From an uncultured Robinsoniella sp. (GTDB lineage Bacteria; Bacillota; Clostridia; Lachnospirales; Lachnospiraceae): a stretch of DNA of 64,000 bases. A program made the position numbers and the translations under genes. Location: NCBI GenBank assembly GCA_900539655.1, contig UQCR01000001.1:62001-126000 (forward strand), read 5' to 3'. This document shows positions 1-8,843 of this stretch, in pieces. A model generated the notes under the pieces. The model saw only the letters and a list, made by a program, of their open reading frames with translations, did not search any database and had not been told where the DNA came from. Position 1 is the stretch's first letter; each line of letters opens with the position of its first letter.

Positions 1-1
1 C

Positions 2-2842
2 TACGCAGAAGATGAATCCCCCCATGATATCCTGCTTTGTATCCAGACTGCAAAAAAGCTGGATGACGAAGACCGTATGCGCTATGAGGGGGGACAGTAT
101 TATGTGAAATCCCCGGAGGAAATGTCCAATTTATTCCCCTATGCGCCGGAAGCATTGGAGAATACACAGAAAATTGCGGACAGGTGCCACGTAGATATTG
201 AGTTCGGAGTCACAAAGCTTCCGAAATATGATGTACCGGAAGGTTATACTTCCTGGGAATACCTGAATAAACTCTGCTTTGACGGCATGGATGAACGTTA
301 TCAGCCGGTAACAGAAGACTTAAGGACGCGTCTGGAATATGAGCTTGGGATCATCAGGGAAATGGGGTATGTGGATTATTTCCTGATCGTCTGGGACTTT
401 ATTAAATATGCCAAGGATCATGATATCATTGTAGGACCGGGACGTGGGTCGGCTGCGGGAAGCCTTGTTTCCTATACGCTTGGAATCACCACTCTGGATC
501 CTATTAAATATAGTCTGCTGTTTGAACGTTTCCTGAATCCGGAACGAGTTTCAATGCCCGATATTGACGTGGATTTCTGTTTCGAAAGAAGACAGGAAGT
601 CATAGATTATGTAGTTGAAAAATACGGTAAAGACCGGGTGGTGCAGATCGTTACGTTTGGTACTATGGCTGCGAGAGGAGTAATCCGGGATGTGGGCCGT
701 GTTATGGATCTGTCTTATGCCTTGGTGGATTCCATTGCAAAAATGATACCCAACGAATTAAATATTACCATAGATAAAGCACTGGTCATGAATGGCGAGT
801 TTAAGAGCCTGTATGAGTCTGATCCCCAGGTTAAGACGCTGATCGATATGTCAAAACGGCTGGAGGGCTTGCCGAGGCATACTTCCATGCATGCTGCAGG
901 AGTTGTAATCAGCCAGAAATCCGTAGATGAATACGTACCACTTTCCAGAGCGTCTGACGGTTCCATTACCACCCAGTTTACCATGACCACGCTGGAGGAG
1001 CTTGGTCTTCTTAAGATGGACTTTCTTGGGCTTCGTACCCTGACGGTAATCCAGAATGCAGTGCGTCTGGCTGAAAAGAGCGCAGGAAAAAGTCTGGATA
1101 TGGACAAGATTGATTATAACGACAAAGAAGTATTGGATTCTATCGGAACCGGAAGGACCGAAGGTGTGTTCCAGCTGGAAAGCGGCGGTATGAAGAGCTT
1201 TATGAAAGAATTAAAGCCTCAGAGCCTGGAAGATATCATAGCCGGAATATCCCTGTACCGTCCTGGTCCTATGGATTTTATTCCCCAGTACATCCGGGGC
1301 AAGAATAATCCGGACAGCATCGCATACGACTGCCCCCAGCTGGAATCCATTCTGGAGCCCACCTATGGCTGTATCGTTTATCAGGAACAGGTTATGCAGA
1401 TTGTACGTGACCTGGGAGGATACACCCTGGGGCGAAGCGATCTGCTGCGCCGTGCCATGTCTAAGAAAAAGGCATCAGTTATGGAGAAAGAGCGCCAGAA
1501 TTTCGTCTATGGAAATGAAGCAGAAGGCGTTGCCGGCTGTATAAATAATGGAATTGATGAAAAAATTGCAAATAAGATCTATGACGATATGATCGATTTT
1601 GCAAAGTATGCCTTTAACAAATCCCATGCTGCTGCGTACGGTGTGGTTTCTTACCAGACAGCGTATCTGAAGTATTATTATCCGGTAGAATTTATGGCGG
1701 CGCTTATGACTTCTGTCATTGATAACCCCACTAAGGTATCGGAATATATCCTGACCTGCCGCCAGATGGGAATTGATATTCTTCCCCCGGACATTAATGT
1801 AGGAGAAAGTGCGTTTTCAGTAGATGGCAAATCCATCCGTTACGGGCTGTCTGCAATCAAAAGTGTCGGAAAGCCGGTAATTGAAGCAATTGTATCTGAG
1901 CGTATGCAAAGAGGTCCCTATAAGTCTTTAAAAGATTTTATAGAGAGGCTGTCGGGGAAAGAAGTGAACAAACGAACCATTGAAAGCTTTATTAAAGCAG
2001 GTGCCCTTGACGGACTGGGAGGAACCAGAAAGCAGTTCATGATGATCTATGTGCAGATTATGGACAGCGTAAACCAGGAACGGAAATATTCCCTAACGGG
2101 TCAGATGTCTCTCTTTGACCTTGTGGGCGAAGAAGAGAAAAAAGAATTTGAAATCCGCCTGCCGGACGTAGGTGAATATGAAAAAGAACAGCTGCTCAGT
2201 TTTGAAAAGGAAGTGCTGGGCGTATATATCAGCGGTCATCCGCTTCAGGAGTATGAAGAGAGATGGCGTAAAAATATCTCCCAGGTAACCTCTGATTTTA
2301 TGATAGATGAGGAAATTGGAGCCACAAAGGTGGCAGATGGTATAAAAGCCATAATCGGAGGAATGATAATCAGTAAAACGGTTAAACACACCAGAACGAA
2401 CAAAACGATGGCTTTTATTACGGTGGAAGATCTGGTGGGAACCGTGGAAGTGGTAATATTCCCTAAGGATTATGAAAAGTTCCGGGATCTTTTGGTTGAA
2501 GACAGCAAGGTATTTGTAAAGGGACGCGTTTCCACAGAAGACGACAAACCCAGCAAGCTGATCTGCGAAAAAATTTGGGCATTTGAAGAAGCACCAAGGG
2601 AACTCTGGATTCAATTTGAAGATAAAGAGACATTTGCGAAGTCAGAAGAGGCACTCTATGGGCTGCTAAGACAGTCTGACGGGAAGGATGCCGTAGTCAT
2701 ATATGTGCGAAATCCAAAGCTGCTTAAGCGCCTGGAACGCAACTGGTCAGTACGGATTGAAGAGCAGCTTTTACGGAAACTTGCTGAAAATTTTGGGGGG
2801 AATAACGTAAAAGTTGTAGAAAAGAGTATTGAAAAGTTGTAG
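2..2842 (+). CDS. dnaE: DNA polymerase III alpha subunit DnaE, 3' part
   Basis: Replicative DNA polymerase catalytic subunit; the gene begins before the window and 946 residues are visible. The reading frame is open from base 2. DnaE proteins are usually about 1150 residues, so roughly 200 N-terminal residues (most of the PHP domain) are missing. The catalytic aspartates are in PDIDVDF near visible residue 186, within the C-family polymerase core. A beta-clamp binding peptide QMSLFDL lies near visible residue 700. The following region (IIGGMIISKTVKHTRTNK) is the OB-fold domain. The C-terminal part is short, as in DnaE-type rather than PolC-type enzymes. Identification is firm; only the true start is unknown. 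Confidence 0.97.
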   Translation, partial: YAEDESPHDILLCIQTAKKLDDEDRMRYEGGQYYVKSPEEMSNLFPYAPEALENTQKIADRCHVDIEFGVTKLPKYDVPEGYTSWEYLNKLCFDGMDERYQPVTEDLRTRLEYELGIIREMGYVDYFLIVWDFIKYAKDHDIIVGPGRGSAAGSLVSYTLGITTLDPIKYSLLFERFLNPERVSMPDIDVDFCFERRQEVIDYVVEKYGKDRVVQIVTFGTMAARGVIRDVGRVMDLSYALVDSIAKMIPNELNITIDKALVMNGEFKSLYESDPQVKTLIDMSKRLEGLPRHTSMHAAGVVISQKSVDEYVPLSRASDGSITTQFTMTTLEELGLLKMDFLGLRTLTVIQNAVRLAEKSAGKSLDMDKIDYNDKEVLDSIGTGRTEGVFQLESGGMKSFMKELKPQSLEDIIAGISLYRPGPMDFIPQYIRGKNNPDSIAYDCPQLESILEPTYGCIVYQEQVMQIVRDLGGYTLGRSDLLRRAMSKKKASVMEKERQNFVYGNEAEGVAGCINNGIDEKIANKIYDDMIDFAKYAFNKSHAAAYGVVSYQTAYLKYYYPVEFMAALMTSVIDNPTKVSEYILTCRQMGIDILPPDINVGESAFSVDGKSIRYGLSAIKSVGKPVIEAIVSERMQRGPYKSLKDFIERLSGKEVNKRTIESFIKAGALDGLGGTRKQFMMIYVQIMDSVNQERKYSLTGQMSLFDLVGEEEKKEFEIRLPDVGEYEKEQLLSFEKEVLGVYISGHPLQEYEERWRKNISQVTSDFMIDEEIGATKVADGIKAIIGGMIISKTVKHTRTNKTMAFITVEDLVGTVEVVIFPKDYEKFRDLLVEDSKVFVKGRVSTEDDKPSKLICEKIWAFEEAPRELWIQFEDKETFAKSEEALYGLLRQSDGKDAVVIYVRNPKLLKRLERNWSVRIEEQLLRKLAENFGGNNVKVVEKSIEKL

Positions 2843-2857
2843 AAAATGAATTAGAAT
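2829..2857 (+). promoter_or_regulatory. putative sigma-A promoter of pfkA
   Basis: TTGAAA at 2829-2834 and TAGAAT at 2852-2857 are separated by 17 bases. The -35 box lies in the last codons of dnaE. It would let pfkA be transcribed independently of dnaE. This is pattern recognition only. Confidence 0.45.
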
Positions 2858-2921
2858 GTTTAGGATGAGGAAATTGTATATAAATGAATTAAGGTGAACC
2901 TAAAATGAAGGAGGCACAAAA

Positions 2922-3896
2922 ATGGCAAAGCAAATAGAGACAATCGGAGTGTTAACAAGTGGTGGAGATGCACCCGGAATGAACGCTGCAATTCGCGCAG
3001 TTGTACGAAGAGCAATTTCAAGTGGTAAAAAGGTAAAAGGTATTTTAAAAGGATATAACGGCCTGTTAAATGAAGAAATTATTGATTTATCGGCACGTGA
3101 TGTATCAGATACCATTTCACGGGGAGGTACGATTCTCTATACGGCACGTTGTGCTGAGTTCAGAACAGAAGAAGGACAGAAGCAGGGAGCTGAAGTCTGC
3201 AAAAAGCACGGTATTGACGGTCTTGTAGTTATTGGTGGAGACGGATCTTTTGCCGGAGCACAGAAACTGGCAAACCTGGGAGTGAATACAATTGGAGTTC
3301 CGGGAACCATTGACCTGGATATAGCTTGTTCCGAGTATACGATCGGTTTTGATACCGCAGTAAATACGGCAATGCAGGCAATAGATAAAGTACGTGATAC
3401 ATCTACATCCCATGAAAGATGCAGTATCATTGAGGTTATGGGGCGTGGTGCAGGTTATATCGCATTGTGGTGCGGTATTGCCAATGGAGCAGAAGATATT
3501 CTGATTCCTGAAAAATATGATTATGATGAGCAGAAATTAATTAATAATATTATAAATAACAGAAAACGCGGTAAGAAACACCATATTATCATTAATGCAG
3601 AGGGAATCGGACATTCCACCAGCATGGCGAGAAGAATTGAGGCTGCTACAGGTGTTGAGACCAGAGCAACTATTCTGGGCCATATGCAGCGTGGAGGAAG
3701 TCCAACCTGTAAGGACCGTGTATATGCATCCATGATGGGAGCTTATGCAACCGATTTATTATGTGAAGGTAAAACAAACCGCGTAGTTGGATATAAAAAC
3801 GGCGATTTCACTGATTTTGATATTAATGAAGCGTTGGCAATGCAAAAAGGAATTTCAGAATTTATGTTTGAGGTTAGCAGATCTCTTTCCGTATAA
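2922..3896 (+). CDS. pfkA: ATP-dependent 6-phosphofructokinase
   Basis: Glycolytic phosphorylation of fructose 6-phosphate to the 1,6-bisphosphate in the cytoplasm. The 324-residue length is that of bacterial PfkA. The P-loop-like GGDAPGMN is at residues 14-21 and GGDGS at 105-109. Glycine at 108 and in PGTID (128), rather than the Asp and Lys of pyrophosphate-dependent enzymes, points to ATP as phosphoryl donor. The catalytic Asp is D131, but the usual TIDND reads TIDLD here (L132 in place of Asn). AAGGAGG just upstream supports the ATG. It follows dnaE by 79 bases and probably has its own promoter. Confidence 0.95.
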   Translation: MAKQIETIGVLTSGGDAPGMNAAIRAVVRRAISSGKKVKGILKGYNGLLNEEIIDLSARDVSDTISRGGTILYTARCAEFRTEEGQKQGAEVCKKHGIDGLVVIGGDGSFAGAQKLANLGVNTIGVPGTIDLDIACSEYTIGFDTAVNTAMQAIDKVRDTSTSHERCSIIEVMGRGAGYIALWCGIANGAEDILIPEKYDYDEQKLINNIINNRKRGKKHHIIINAEGIGHSTSMARRIEAATGVETRATILGHMQRGGSPTCKDRVYASMMGAYATDLLCEGKTNRVVGYKNGDFTDFDINEALAMQKGISEFMFEVSRSLSV

Positions 3897-3905
3897 ACGA
3901 TCGGA

Positions 3906-4004
3906 ATAAGCGTATGAGATAAGAGTAGCGTCATAGAGTATCGTTATAAGTGCATGAGATAAAAGTAGCGTCATAGGTAATGAATAAGTGCATCAGTAGA
4001 AGAG
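3906..4004 (+). repeat. 40-bp direct repeat in the pfkA-trkA spacer
   Basis: A 31-base unit starting ATAAG and ending GCGTCATAG occurs at 3906-3936 and again, with three differences, at 3946-3976. A third degraded start (ATAAGTGCAT) is at 3984. The period is 40 then 38 bases. It lies wholly between pfkA and the TrkA gene. No function is apparent. Confidence 0.6.
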
Positions 4005-4032
4005 TTTCCAGTATAAGATAAGGAGTATCAAA

Positions 4033-4680
4033 ATGGCAGTAAAGTCCTTTGTGGTTTTTGGGTTAGGTAAGTTCGGTGTCAGCGTTGCAACTGCGCTCAG
4101 CAATAATGGTTGTGAAGTGCTTGCGGTGGATATGGATCCGGATAAGGTTCAGGACATTGCAGATGATGTAACCTATGCGGTAAGAGCGAATGTGACAGAT
4201 CCGGATATATTTAAAAGCCTGGGACTGCGGAATATGGATGGAGCGGTTGTAGCGATCTCCGGAAGTATGGAGGCAAGCGTTATGGCTACCATATTGGCGA
4301 AAGAGGCAGGAATTCCCTATATACTGGCAAAAGCCACCAGCCGTATTCATGCCACTGTTCTGGAAAAGGTAGGTGCGGATCATGTCATTTCGCCGGAAAG
4401 CGAGATGGGTTCCCGTGTAGCCAGAAATATGGTGTTTGGCAGATTTGTAGATACTTTTGAACTTTCTTCTACCTATAGTATGGTGGAAATGGAAATGCCA
4501 GAATCCTGGGTCGGAAGCACTCTAAGGGAACTGGATATCCGGAACAAGTTCGGTGTAAATATTATCGCCTCAAAAATAGGAGATCAGGTTAATGTAAATC
4601 TGGATCCCGATGAACCTATGCGCGCTGATCAAACGCTGCTTACGGTAGGCAACAACGAGAAGCTGAGGAAAATTAAGTAA
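4033..4680 (+). CDS. TrkA/KtrA-type potassium channel regulatory subunit
   Basis: Cytoplasmic RCK protein that gates a Trk/Ktr potassium transporter by binding nucleotides. Residues 1 to about 125 form a Rossmann TrkA-N domain with GLGKFG near the start and an acidic VDMD end to beta-2, suggesting NAD(H) or adenine nucleotide binding. Residues from about 135 form the TrkA-C domain. The 215-residue length fits single-RCK KtrA proteins. No membrane partner (KtrB/TrkH) is encoded nearby. AAGGAG precedes the ATG and an intrinsic terminator follows. Confidence 0.9.
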   Translation: MAVKSFVVFGLGKFGVSVATALSNNGCEVLAVDMDPDKVQDIADDVTYAVRANVTDPDIFKSLGLRNMDGAVVAISGSMEASVMATILAKEAGIPYILAKATSRIHATVLEKVGADHVISPESEMGSRVARNMVFGRFVDTFELSSTYSMVEMEMPESWVGSTLRELDIRNKFGVNIIASKIGDQVNVNLDPDEPMRADQTLLTVGNNEKLRKIK

Positions 4681-4758
4681 TAAAGATTCTGATTTAAACA
4701 TATCTGAAATAATTACATTATATTAGAAATAATGAATTTAATAAAATAGACATAGATC

Positions 4759-4792
4759 AAAAGGCGCTGATGAAAATTAGCGCCTTTTGTCA
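4759..4792 (+). terminator. intrinsic terminator after the TrkA gene
   Basis: A perfect 10-bp stem (AAAAGGCGCT at 4759-4768 with AGCGCCTTTT at 4779-4788) encloses a 10-base loop and ends in a short T run. An ATG inside the loop would extend the next frame upstream, but it lies in the hairpin and is not a credible start. Confidence 0.75.
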
Positions 4793-4805
4793 GAATAGGA
4801 GAAAT

Positions 4806-5582
4806 ATGATTACCAGTACATCAAATCAGCAGATTAAGAATCTGCTTCAACTTCAGAAAAAAGGGAAAGCGCGGAAAGAACAGGATGTATTCGTGGTTGA
4901 AGGTGTTAAGATGTATCAGGAAGTACCCGGAGAACGGATTGTGAAGACTTATGTATCCAGGAGCTTCTATGAAAATCCGGACAATAAACGGATTCTGGAT
5001 GCAGACAGGCTGGAGGTCGTAGAAGACCGGGTATTTGCTGCCGCATCGGATACAAAGACGCCTCAGGGAATCCTGAGTATCGTAAAACAATCCCACTATG
5101 GTTTAGAAGAATTTCTTACTTTATCTAGTGCACCCCATCTGCTGATCCTTGAGAATCTGCAGGATCCCGGGAACCTGGGAACCATTATGAGAACGGCAGA
5201 AGGTGCCGGCGTTAATGGCATCATTATGACATCGGACACCGTAGATATCTATAATCCCAAGACAATCCGTTCAACTATGGGCTCCCTGTACCGGATGCCA
5301 TTTTTTTACACTGGTAATATAGAAGAAATATTAAAAAAATTAAAAGAAAAAAATATAAAGACTTACGCAGCCCACTTGAAAGGTTCCCGGAATTACTATG
5401 AAGAAGATTATTCCGGAGGTACCGCTTTTCTGGTCGGCAATGAAGGCAGCGGCTTAAGTGAAGAACTCAGCAAACAGGCGGATTGTTATATTAAAATACC
5501 CATGTCAGGCAAGGTAGAATCACTGAATGCAGCTATAGCGTCATCAATACTTATGTACGAAGTGAAGAGACAGAGGGGGTAA
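4806..5582 (+). CDS. SpoU/TrmH-family RNA 2'-O-methyltransferase
   Basis: SPOUT-class enzyme that methylates ribose 2'-OH in rRNA or tRNA using S-adenosylmethionine. The N-terminal substrate-binding part (about residues 1-95) precedes a knotted methylase domain. Motif 1 is ENLQDPGNLGTIMRTAEGAG with the catalytic Arg, motif 2 is LVGNEGSGLS and motif 3 is IPMSGKVESLNAAIA. I start it at ATG 4806 (MITSTSNQQIKNL), which has AGGAG four bases upstream and matches the family's usual N-terminus; the longer frame starts inside the preceding terminator. It is closer to RlmB/YsgA proteins than to TrmL. The exact target nucleotide cannot be told from sequence. Confidence 0.88.
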   Translation: MITSTSNQQIKNLLQLQKKGKARKEQDVFVVEGVKMYQEVPGERIVKTYVSRSFYENPDNKRILDADRLEVVEDRVFAAASDTKTPQGILSIVKQSHYGLEEFLTLSSAPHLLILENLQDPGNLGTIMRTAEGAGVNGIIMTSDTVDIYNPKTIRSTMGSLYRMPFFYTGNIEEILKKLKEKNIKTYAAHLKGSRNYYEEDYSGGTAFLVGNEGSGLSEELSKQADCYIKIPMSGKVESLNAAIASSILMYEVKRQRG

Positions 5583-5640
5583 ATTTGTATTTGTTTTTAA
5601 AGGATTGTAATACTTTATAATAAAAACTTAAGAAATAAGG

Positions 5641-5669
5641 TTGACAAACTTCTCATATTATTGTACAAT
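5641..5669 (+). promoter_or_regulatory. sigma-A promoter of the cell-wall hydrolase gene
   Basis: TTGACA at 5641-5646 and TACAAT at 5664-5669 with a 17-base spacer, near consensus. The predicted start near 5676 leaves a leader of about 80 bases before the ATG at 5759. Confidence 0.75.
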
Positions 5670-5758
5670 ACATTCGTAACAAAATTTAATAGATTTGTAA
5701 TAATTGTAATGGAATAGTAGTAAATATTTCATGCAACGCAGTTATTCAGGAGGTAAAA

Positions 5759-7090
5759 ATGAAGGGTAGAATGAAACCTGCAATTTGCTGTACTGTATCA
5801 GCGCTTACACTTTCCATGGCAGTATCGATGGTGTCTATGGCGAAAGAAATGCCAAATGCAGGGACATCAAACATACAAGATCAGACACAAGACAGCGACT
5901 GGAATTATAGAGCGGTTGCGGATGTAACGGACGAATTATTTATCAGATCAATGGCTTCTGAGAACGGTAAGATTATTGGCTATCTGCCAAGTGCCGGCGG
6001 AGCGTATGTTCTGGAAAAAGGGGATGACTGGACCAAGGTTCGCTCCGGGGAAGTGGTAGGCTACATAAAGACAGATTATCTGGCATTTGGACAAGATGCT
6101 AAGAAACTGGCTGAAGTTTATGGAACTCCGGGAGTTGAGATTTCTTGGGACGGTGTAAATATTTTTAATAATGCTGATCCTGCAGCGAAAGTTGTGGATA
6201 CGGCAAACAGGGGCGAAGGTTACGAGTACACATCCAACAATGGTACTTGGGTAAACATTCAGCTGAACGATTCAAAAAGTGCGTATGTTCCTGCTGAAGA
6301 TGTAAAAGAAACACTGCTTCTTGAAACCGCGGTTCCGACGGACGACTATGTGGCACCGGTAAGTGCATACAGCAATGGAAATTATTCAAGCAACGGATCC
6401 GGACAGACAACGGACAATACCGGCGGCTCTAATACAGGTAATAATGATTCTCAGAATGTGAATAACGTTCCGGAGACAGAGACGACCTGGACAGAAACGC
6501 CGCAGACTGAAGTGCCTCAGACAGAGACAACCTGGACAGAAGCACCACAGACAGAGACAACCTGGACAGAAGCGCCTCAGACAGAGACGACCTGGACAGA
6601 AGCACCACAGACAGAGACAACCTGGACAGAAACGCCAGAGACAGAGACAACCTGGACGGAGGCTCCGGCTACAGAAGCACCTGTAACGGAAACACCGGCT
6701 ACAGAAGCACCGGAAACCAACGCACCGCAGACAGAAACAAATGCAAGTTCATCTGCAAGTGCTGATGATGTGACACTGCTTGCATCCATCATTTACTGTG
6801 AGGCAGGAAATCAGCCCCGGGATGGTAAAGTTGCAGTAGGTGCGGTAGTAATGAACCGTGTGGCAAGCTCTTCCTTTGCCGGCAACATCCGTGACGTCAT
6901 CTATGAAAGCGGACAGTTTATGCCGACCTGGGATGGAAGTATGTCAAGCGCATTGGCTAACGGAGTTCCAAGTGACTGCTACGAAGCAGCACAGGCTGCC
7001 CTGAACGGAGAAAACCCGGTAGGGGGTGCATTATACTTCAATACAGGTTCCGGAAAAGGAATTAAGATTGGAGCACATCAGTTTTATTAA
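5759..7090 (+). CDS. secreted SleB/CwlJ-type cell-wall hydrolase with SH3 domains
   Basis: Exported peptidoglycan hydrolase. Residues 1-28 are a signal peptide ending near SMAKE. Two bacterial SH3-like modules, probably wall-binding, occupy about residues 48-103 and 122-180. A linker of about 110 residues (215-330) rich in Thr, Glu and Pro contains 10-residue repeats of the type TETTWTEAPQ. The C-terminal 105 residues are a Hydrolase_2 domain with the conserved YCEAGNQ and VVMNRV segments; the Glu is the expected catalytic residue. In spore formers this domain acts in cortex lysis, but with SH3 modules it may instead remodel the vegetative wall. It is monocistronic, with a strong promoter and terminator. 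Confidence 0.88.
   Translation: MKGRMKPAICCTVSALTLSMAVSMVSMAKEMPNAGTSNIQDQTQDSDWNYRAVADVTDELFIRSMASENGKIIGYLPSAGGAYVLEKGDDWTKVRSGEVVGYIKTDYLAFGQDAKKLAEVYGTPGVEISWDGVNIFNNADPAAKVVDTANRGEGYEYTSNNGTWVNIQLNDSKSAYVPAEDVKETLLLETAVPTDDYVAPVSAYSNGNYSSNGSGQTTDNTGGSNTGNNDSQNVNNVPETETTWTETPQTEVPQTETTWTEAPQTETTWTEAPQTETTWTEAPQTETTWTETPETETTWTEAPATEAPVTETPATEAPETNAPQTETNASSSASADDVTLLASIIYCEAGNQPRDGKVAVGAVVMNRVASSSFAGNIRDVIYESGQFMPTWDGSMSSALANGVPSDCYEAAQAALNGENPVGGALYFNTGSGKGIKIGAHQFY
6473..6663 (+). repeat. 30-bp tandem repeat coding the Thr/Trp/Glu linker
   Basis: In-frame 30-base units encode TETTWTEAPQ-like decapeptides, about five full copies plus degenerate ones. Copies differ mostly at third positions (GCACCA/GCGCCT, ACAACC/ACGACC). 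The linker probably varies in length between strains by slippage or recombination. Confidence 0.8.
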
Positions 7091-7109
7091 TAAGAACTTC
7101 TAATAGGAA

Positions 7110-7144
7110 GAAGCCGGCATGTTTTTGTGCCGGCTTCCTTTTTA
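7110..7144 (+). terminator. intrinsic terminator after the cell-wall hydrolase gene
   Basis: A 10-bp stem (GAAGCCGGCA at 7110-7119 with TGCCGGCTTC at 7128-7137), an eight-base T-rich loop and a following CTTTTT run. Confidence 0.85.
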
Positions 7145-7171
7145 TCCCTAAGGAAATATCTGAATCTTAAG

Positions 7172-7200
7172 TTGTATTTTCCCACTATTTATAGTAAAAT
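7172..7200 (+). promoter_or_regulatory. putative sigma-A promoter of the nfeD-SPFH operon
   Basis: TTGTAT at 7172-7177 and TAAAAT at 7195-7200, spacer 17, located between a terminator and the AGGAGG of the NfeD gene. Confidence 0.55.
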
Positions 7201-7242
7201 GTAAAGGTAACATATAAATACTCTGACAGGAGGGTAATAATT

Positions 7243-7683
7243 ATGGAAATAGAATCTATTTGTTGGCTTGTTTTATTTATTATCCTAATTGTAATCGAAC
7301 TTGCTACAATGGGTTTGACAACAATCTGGTTTGCAGGGGGATCCGTTGCGGGGTTCATTGTATCGGTCCTGAATGGAAATATTATATTTCAGATCCTTGC
7401 ATTTGTTATTGTCTCCGTGGTTCTTTTAGTTTTTACAAGACCGTTTGCAGTCAGATATGTTAATAAAAATCGGGCTAAGACGAATGTGGATAGTTTGATT
7501 GGCAAGAAAGCAATCGTGACCAAAGCGATTGATAATCTGCAGGGTCAGGGCCAGGCTGTGGTAAATGGACTGGAGTGGACCGCCCGGACGGATGATGACA
7601 AAGTGAAGATTGCAGAGGGAAAAACCGTAGTTATTGAACGGATCAGCGGAGTAAAATTAATTGTAAAAGAGAAGGAGAATTAA
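7243..7683 (+). CDS. NfeD-family membrane protein
   Basis: A small membrane protein of 146 residues with hydrophobic segments at about 5-25, 28-45 and 50-68, followed by a soluble NfeD C-terminal OB-fold (about 85-145; GKKAIVTKAI, GQAVVNGLEWTAR). Proteins of this short class lack the ClpP-like protease domain. They are typically encoded with SPFH proteins and are thought to act together in membrane microdomains. Here the SPFH gene starts 3 bases after this stop, so cotranslation is likely. AGGAGG precedes the ATG. Confidence 0.88.
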   Translation: MEIESICWLVLFIILIVIELATMGLTTIWFAGGSVAGFIVSVLNGNIIFQILAFVIVSVVLLVFTRPFAVRYVNKNRAKTNVDSLIGKKAIVTKAIDNLQGQGQAVVNGLEWTARTDDDKVKIAEGKTVVIERISGVKLIVKEKEN

Positions 7684-7686
7684 GTT

Positions 7687-8634
7687 ATGGAAGCTAGCGT
7701 TTCATCGGTTATGGTACCTATTTTAATTATTGCATTAATTATTATTTTATTATTATTAGTAGTATCTTGTATTAAGATCGTTCCTCAGGCTCAGGCAATG
7801 GTTGTGGAACGCCTTGGCGGATATCAGGGAACCTGGTCTGTAGGCTTACATTTTAAAGTACCTTTTATCGATAGAATTGCAAAAAAGGTACTGTTAAAAG
7901 AGCAGGTTGTGGATTTTGCTCCTCAGCCGGTAATTACCAAAGATAATGTAACGATGCGGATTGATACGGTTGTATTTTTCCAGATTACAGATCCCAAGCT
8001 TTTTGCATACGGAGTTGAGAATCCGATTATGGCAATTGAGAATCTGACAGCAACTACGTTGCGTAACATCATCGGTGATATGGAACTGGATCAGACTCTT
8101 ACCTCCAGGGAGATTATTAATACAAAGATGCGTGCATCTCTTGATATCGCAACAGACCCATGGGGAATTAAAGTAAACCGTGTGGAATTAAAAAATATTA
8201 TTCCTCCGGCAGCAATTCAGGATGCCATGGAAAAACAGATGAAGGCAGAACGTGAACGAAGAGAATCTATCCTACGTGCGGAAGGTGAGAAGAAATCTAC
8301 CATTCTGGTAGCGGAAGGACATAAAGAATCTTCTATATTAGAGGCTGAAGCCGAAAAGCAGGCAGCAATCCTCCGTGCAGAAGCACAGAAGGAGAAGATG
8401 ATCCGTGAGGCAGAAGGTGAAGCGGAAGCGATCATCAAAGTGCAGAAAGCAAATGCTGACGGTATTCGTTTCTTAAAAGAAGCGGGAGCCGATCAGTCCG
8501 TATTAGCACTAAAGAGCTTTGAGGCATTGGAAAAAGTAGCAGATGGTCAGGCAACGAAGATTATTATTCCTTCTGAGATCCAAAATGTGGCAGGGCTTGT
8601 GAAGTCCATTACGGAAGTAGCAAGGGATATTTAA
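7687..8634 (+). CDS. SPFH-domain (stomatin/prohibitin-like) membrane protein
   Basis: Scaffold protein of membrane microdomains, QmcA/stomatin type, 315 residues. One N-terminal membrane anchor (about 8-28) is followed by the SPFH domain (about 30-180; PQAQAMVVERLGGYQGTW) and a long charged alpha-helical region with alternating Ala and Glu from about 180 to 260. The C-terminal LVKSITEVARDI is typical of the family. It forms a two-gene operon with the upstream NfeD gene and ends at an intrinsic terminator. The client proteins are unknown. Confidence 0.92.
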   Translation: MEASVSSVMVPILIIALIIILLLLVVSCIKIVPQAQAMVVERLGGYQGTWSVGLHFKVPFIDRIAKKVLLKEQVVDFAPQPVITKDNVTMRIDTVVFFQITDPKLFAYGVENPIMAIENLTATTLRNIIGDMELDQTLTSREIINTKMRASLDIATDPWGIKVNRVELKNIIPPAAIQDAMEKQMKAERERRESILRAEGEKKSTILVAEGHKESSILEAEAEKQAAILRAEAQKEKMIREAEGEAEAIIKVQKANADGIRFLKEAGADQSVLALKSFEALEKVADGQATKIIIPSEIQNVAGLVKSITEVARDI

Positions 8635-8691
8635 ACTATTAAGAAGTTAAAGCAGAGATGCTCTAAAATGATGAATAAGTTTCAGCAATGG

Positions 8692-8746
8692 CTGTGGGGA
8701 TTTGGCAGAATGAGTTAGAAATTCTGCTGATTCCCGCAGTTTTTTA
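8692..8746 (+). terminator. intrinsic terminator after the SPFH gene
   Basis: Two nested stems: an inner GCAGAAT/ATTCTGC and an outer CTGTGGGGA paired with TTCCCGCAG with G-U pairs, followed by six T. Confidence 0.75.
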
Positions 8747-8767
8747 TGTTCTATAAGAGATAATATG

Positions 8768-8796
8768 TTGAACAAAACCGAGAACAGTGGTATGAT
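8768..8796 (+). promoter_or_regulatory. sigma-A promoter of argF
   Basis: TTGAAC at 8768-8773 and TATGAT at 8791-8796 with a 17-base spacer. The predicted leader is about 40 bases. No arginine-repressor (ARG) box was recognised. Confidence 0.65.
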
Positions 8797-8843
8797 GGAA
8801 AACAAATCACGATATTACCGAAGCTCTAAGAGGAGGAAACATG

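Noticed and set aside
4770..4805. Longer N-terminus for the SpoU-family methylase
   Set aside because: Its ATG lies in the loop of an intrinsic terminator; ATG 4806 has a ribosome site and the family's usual start.
6429..6792. Minus-strand frames across the hydrolase linker
   Set aside because: They are mirror readings of the repeated Thr/Glu linker codons of a well-supported secreted hydrolase.
8635..8840. Small gene between the SPFH gene and argF
   Set aside because: The region is explained by a terminator and a promoter; the short frames there lack a start with a ribosome site.
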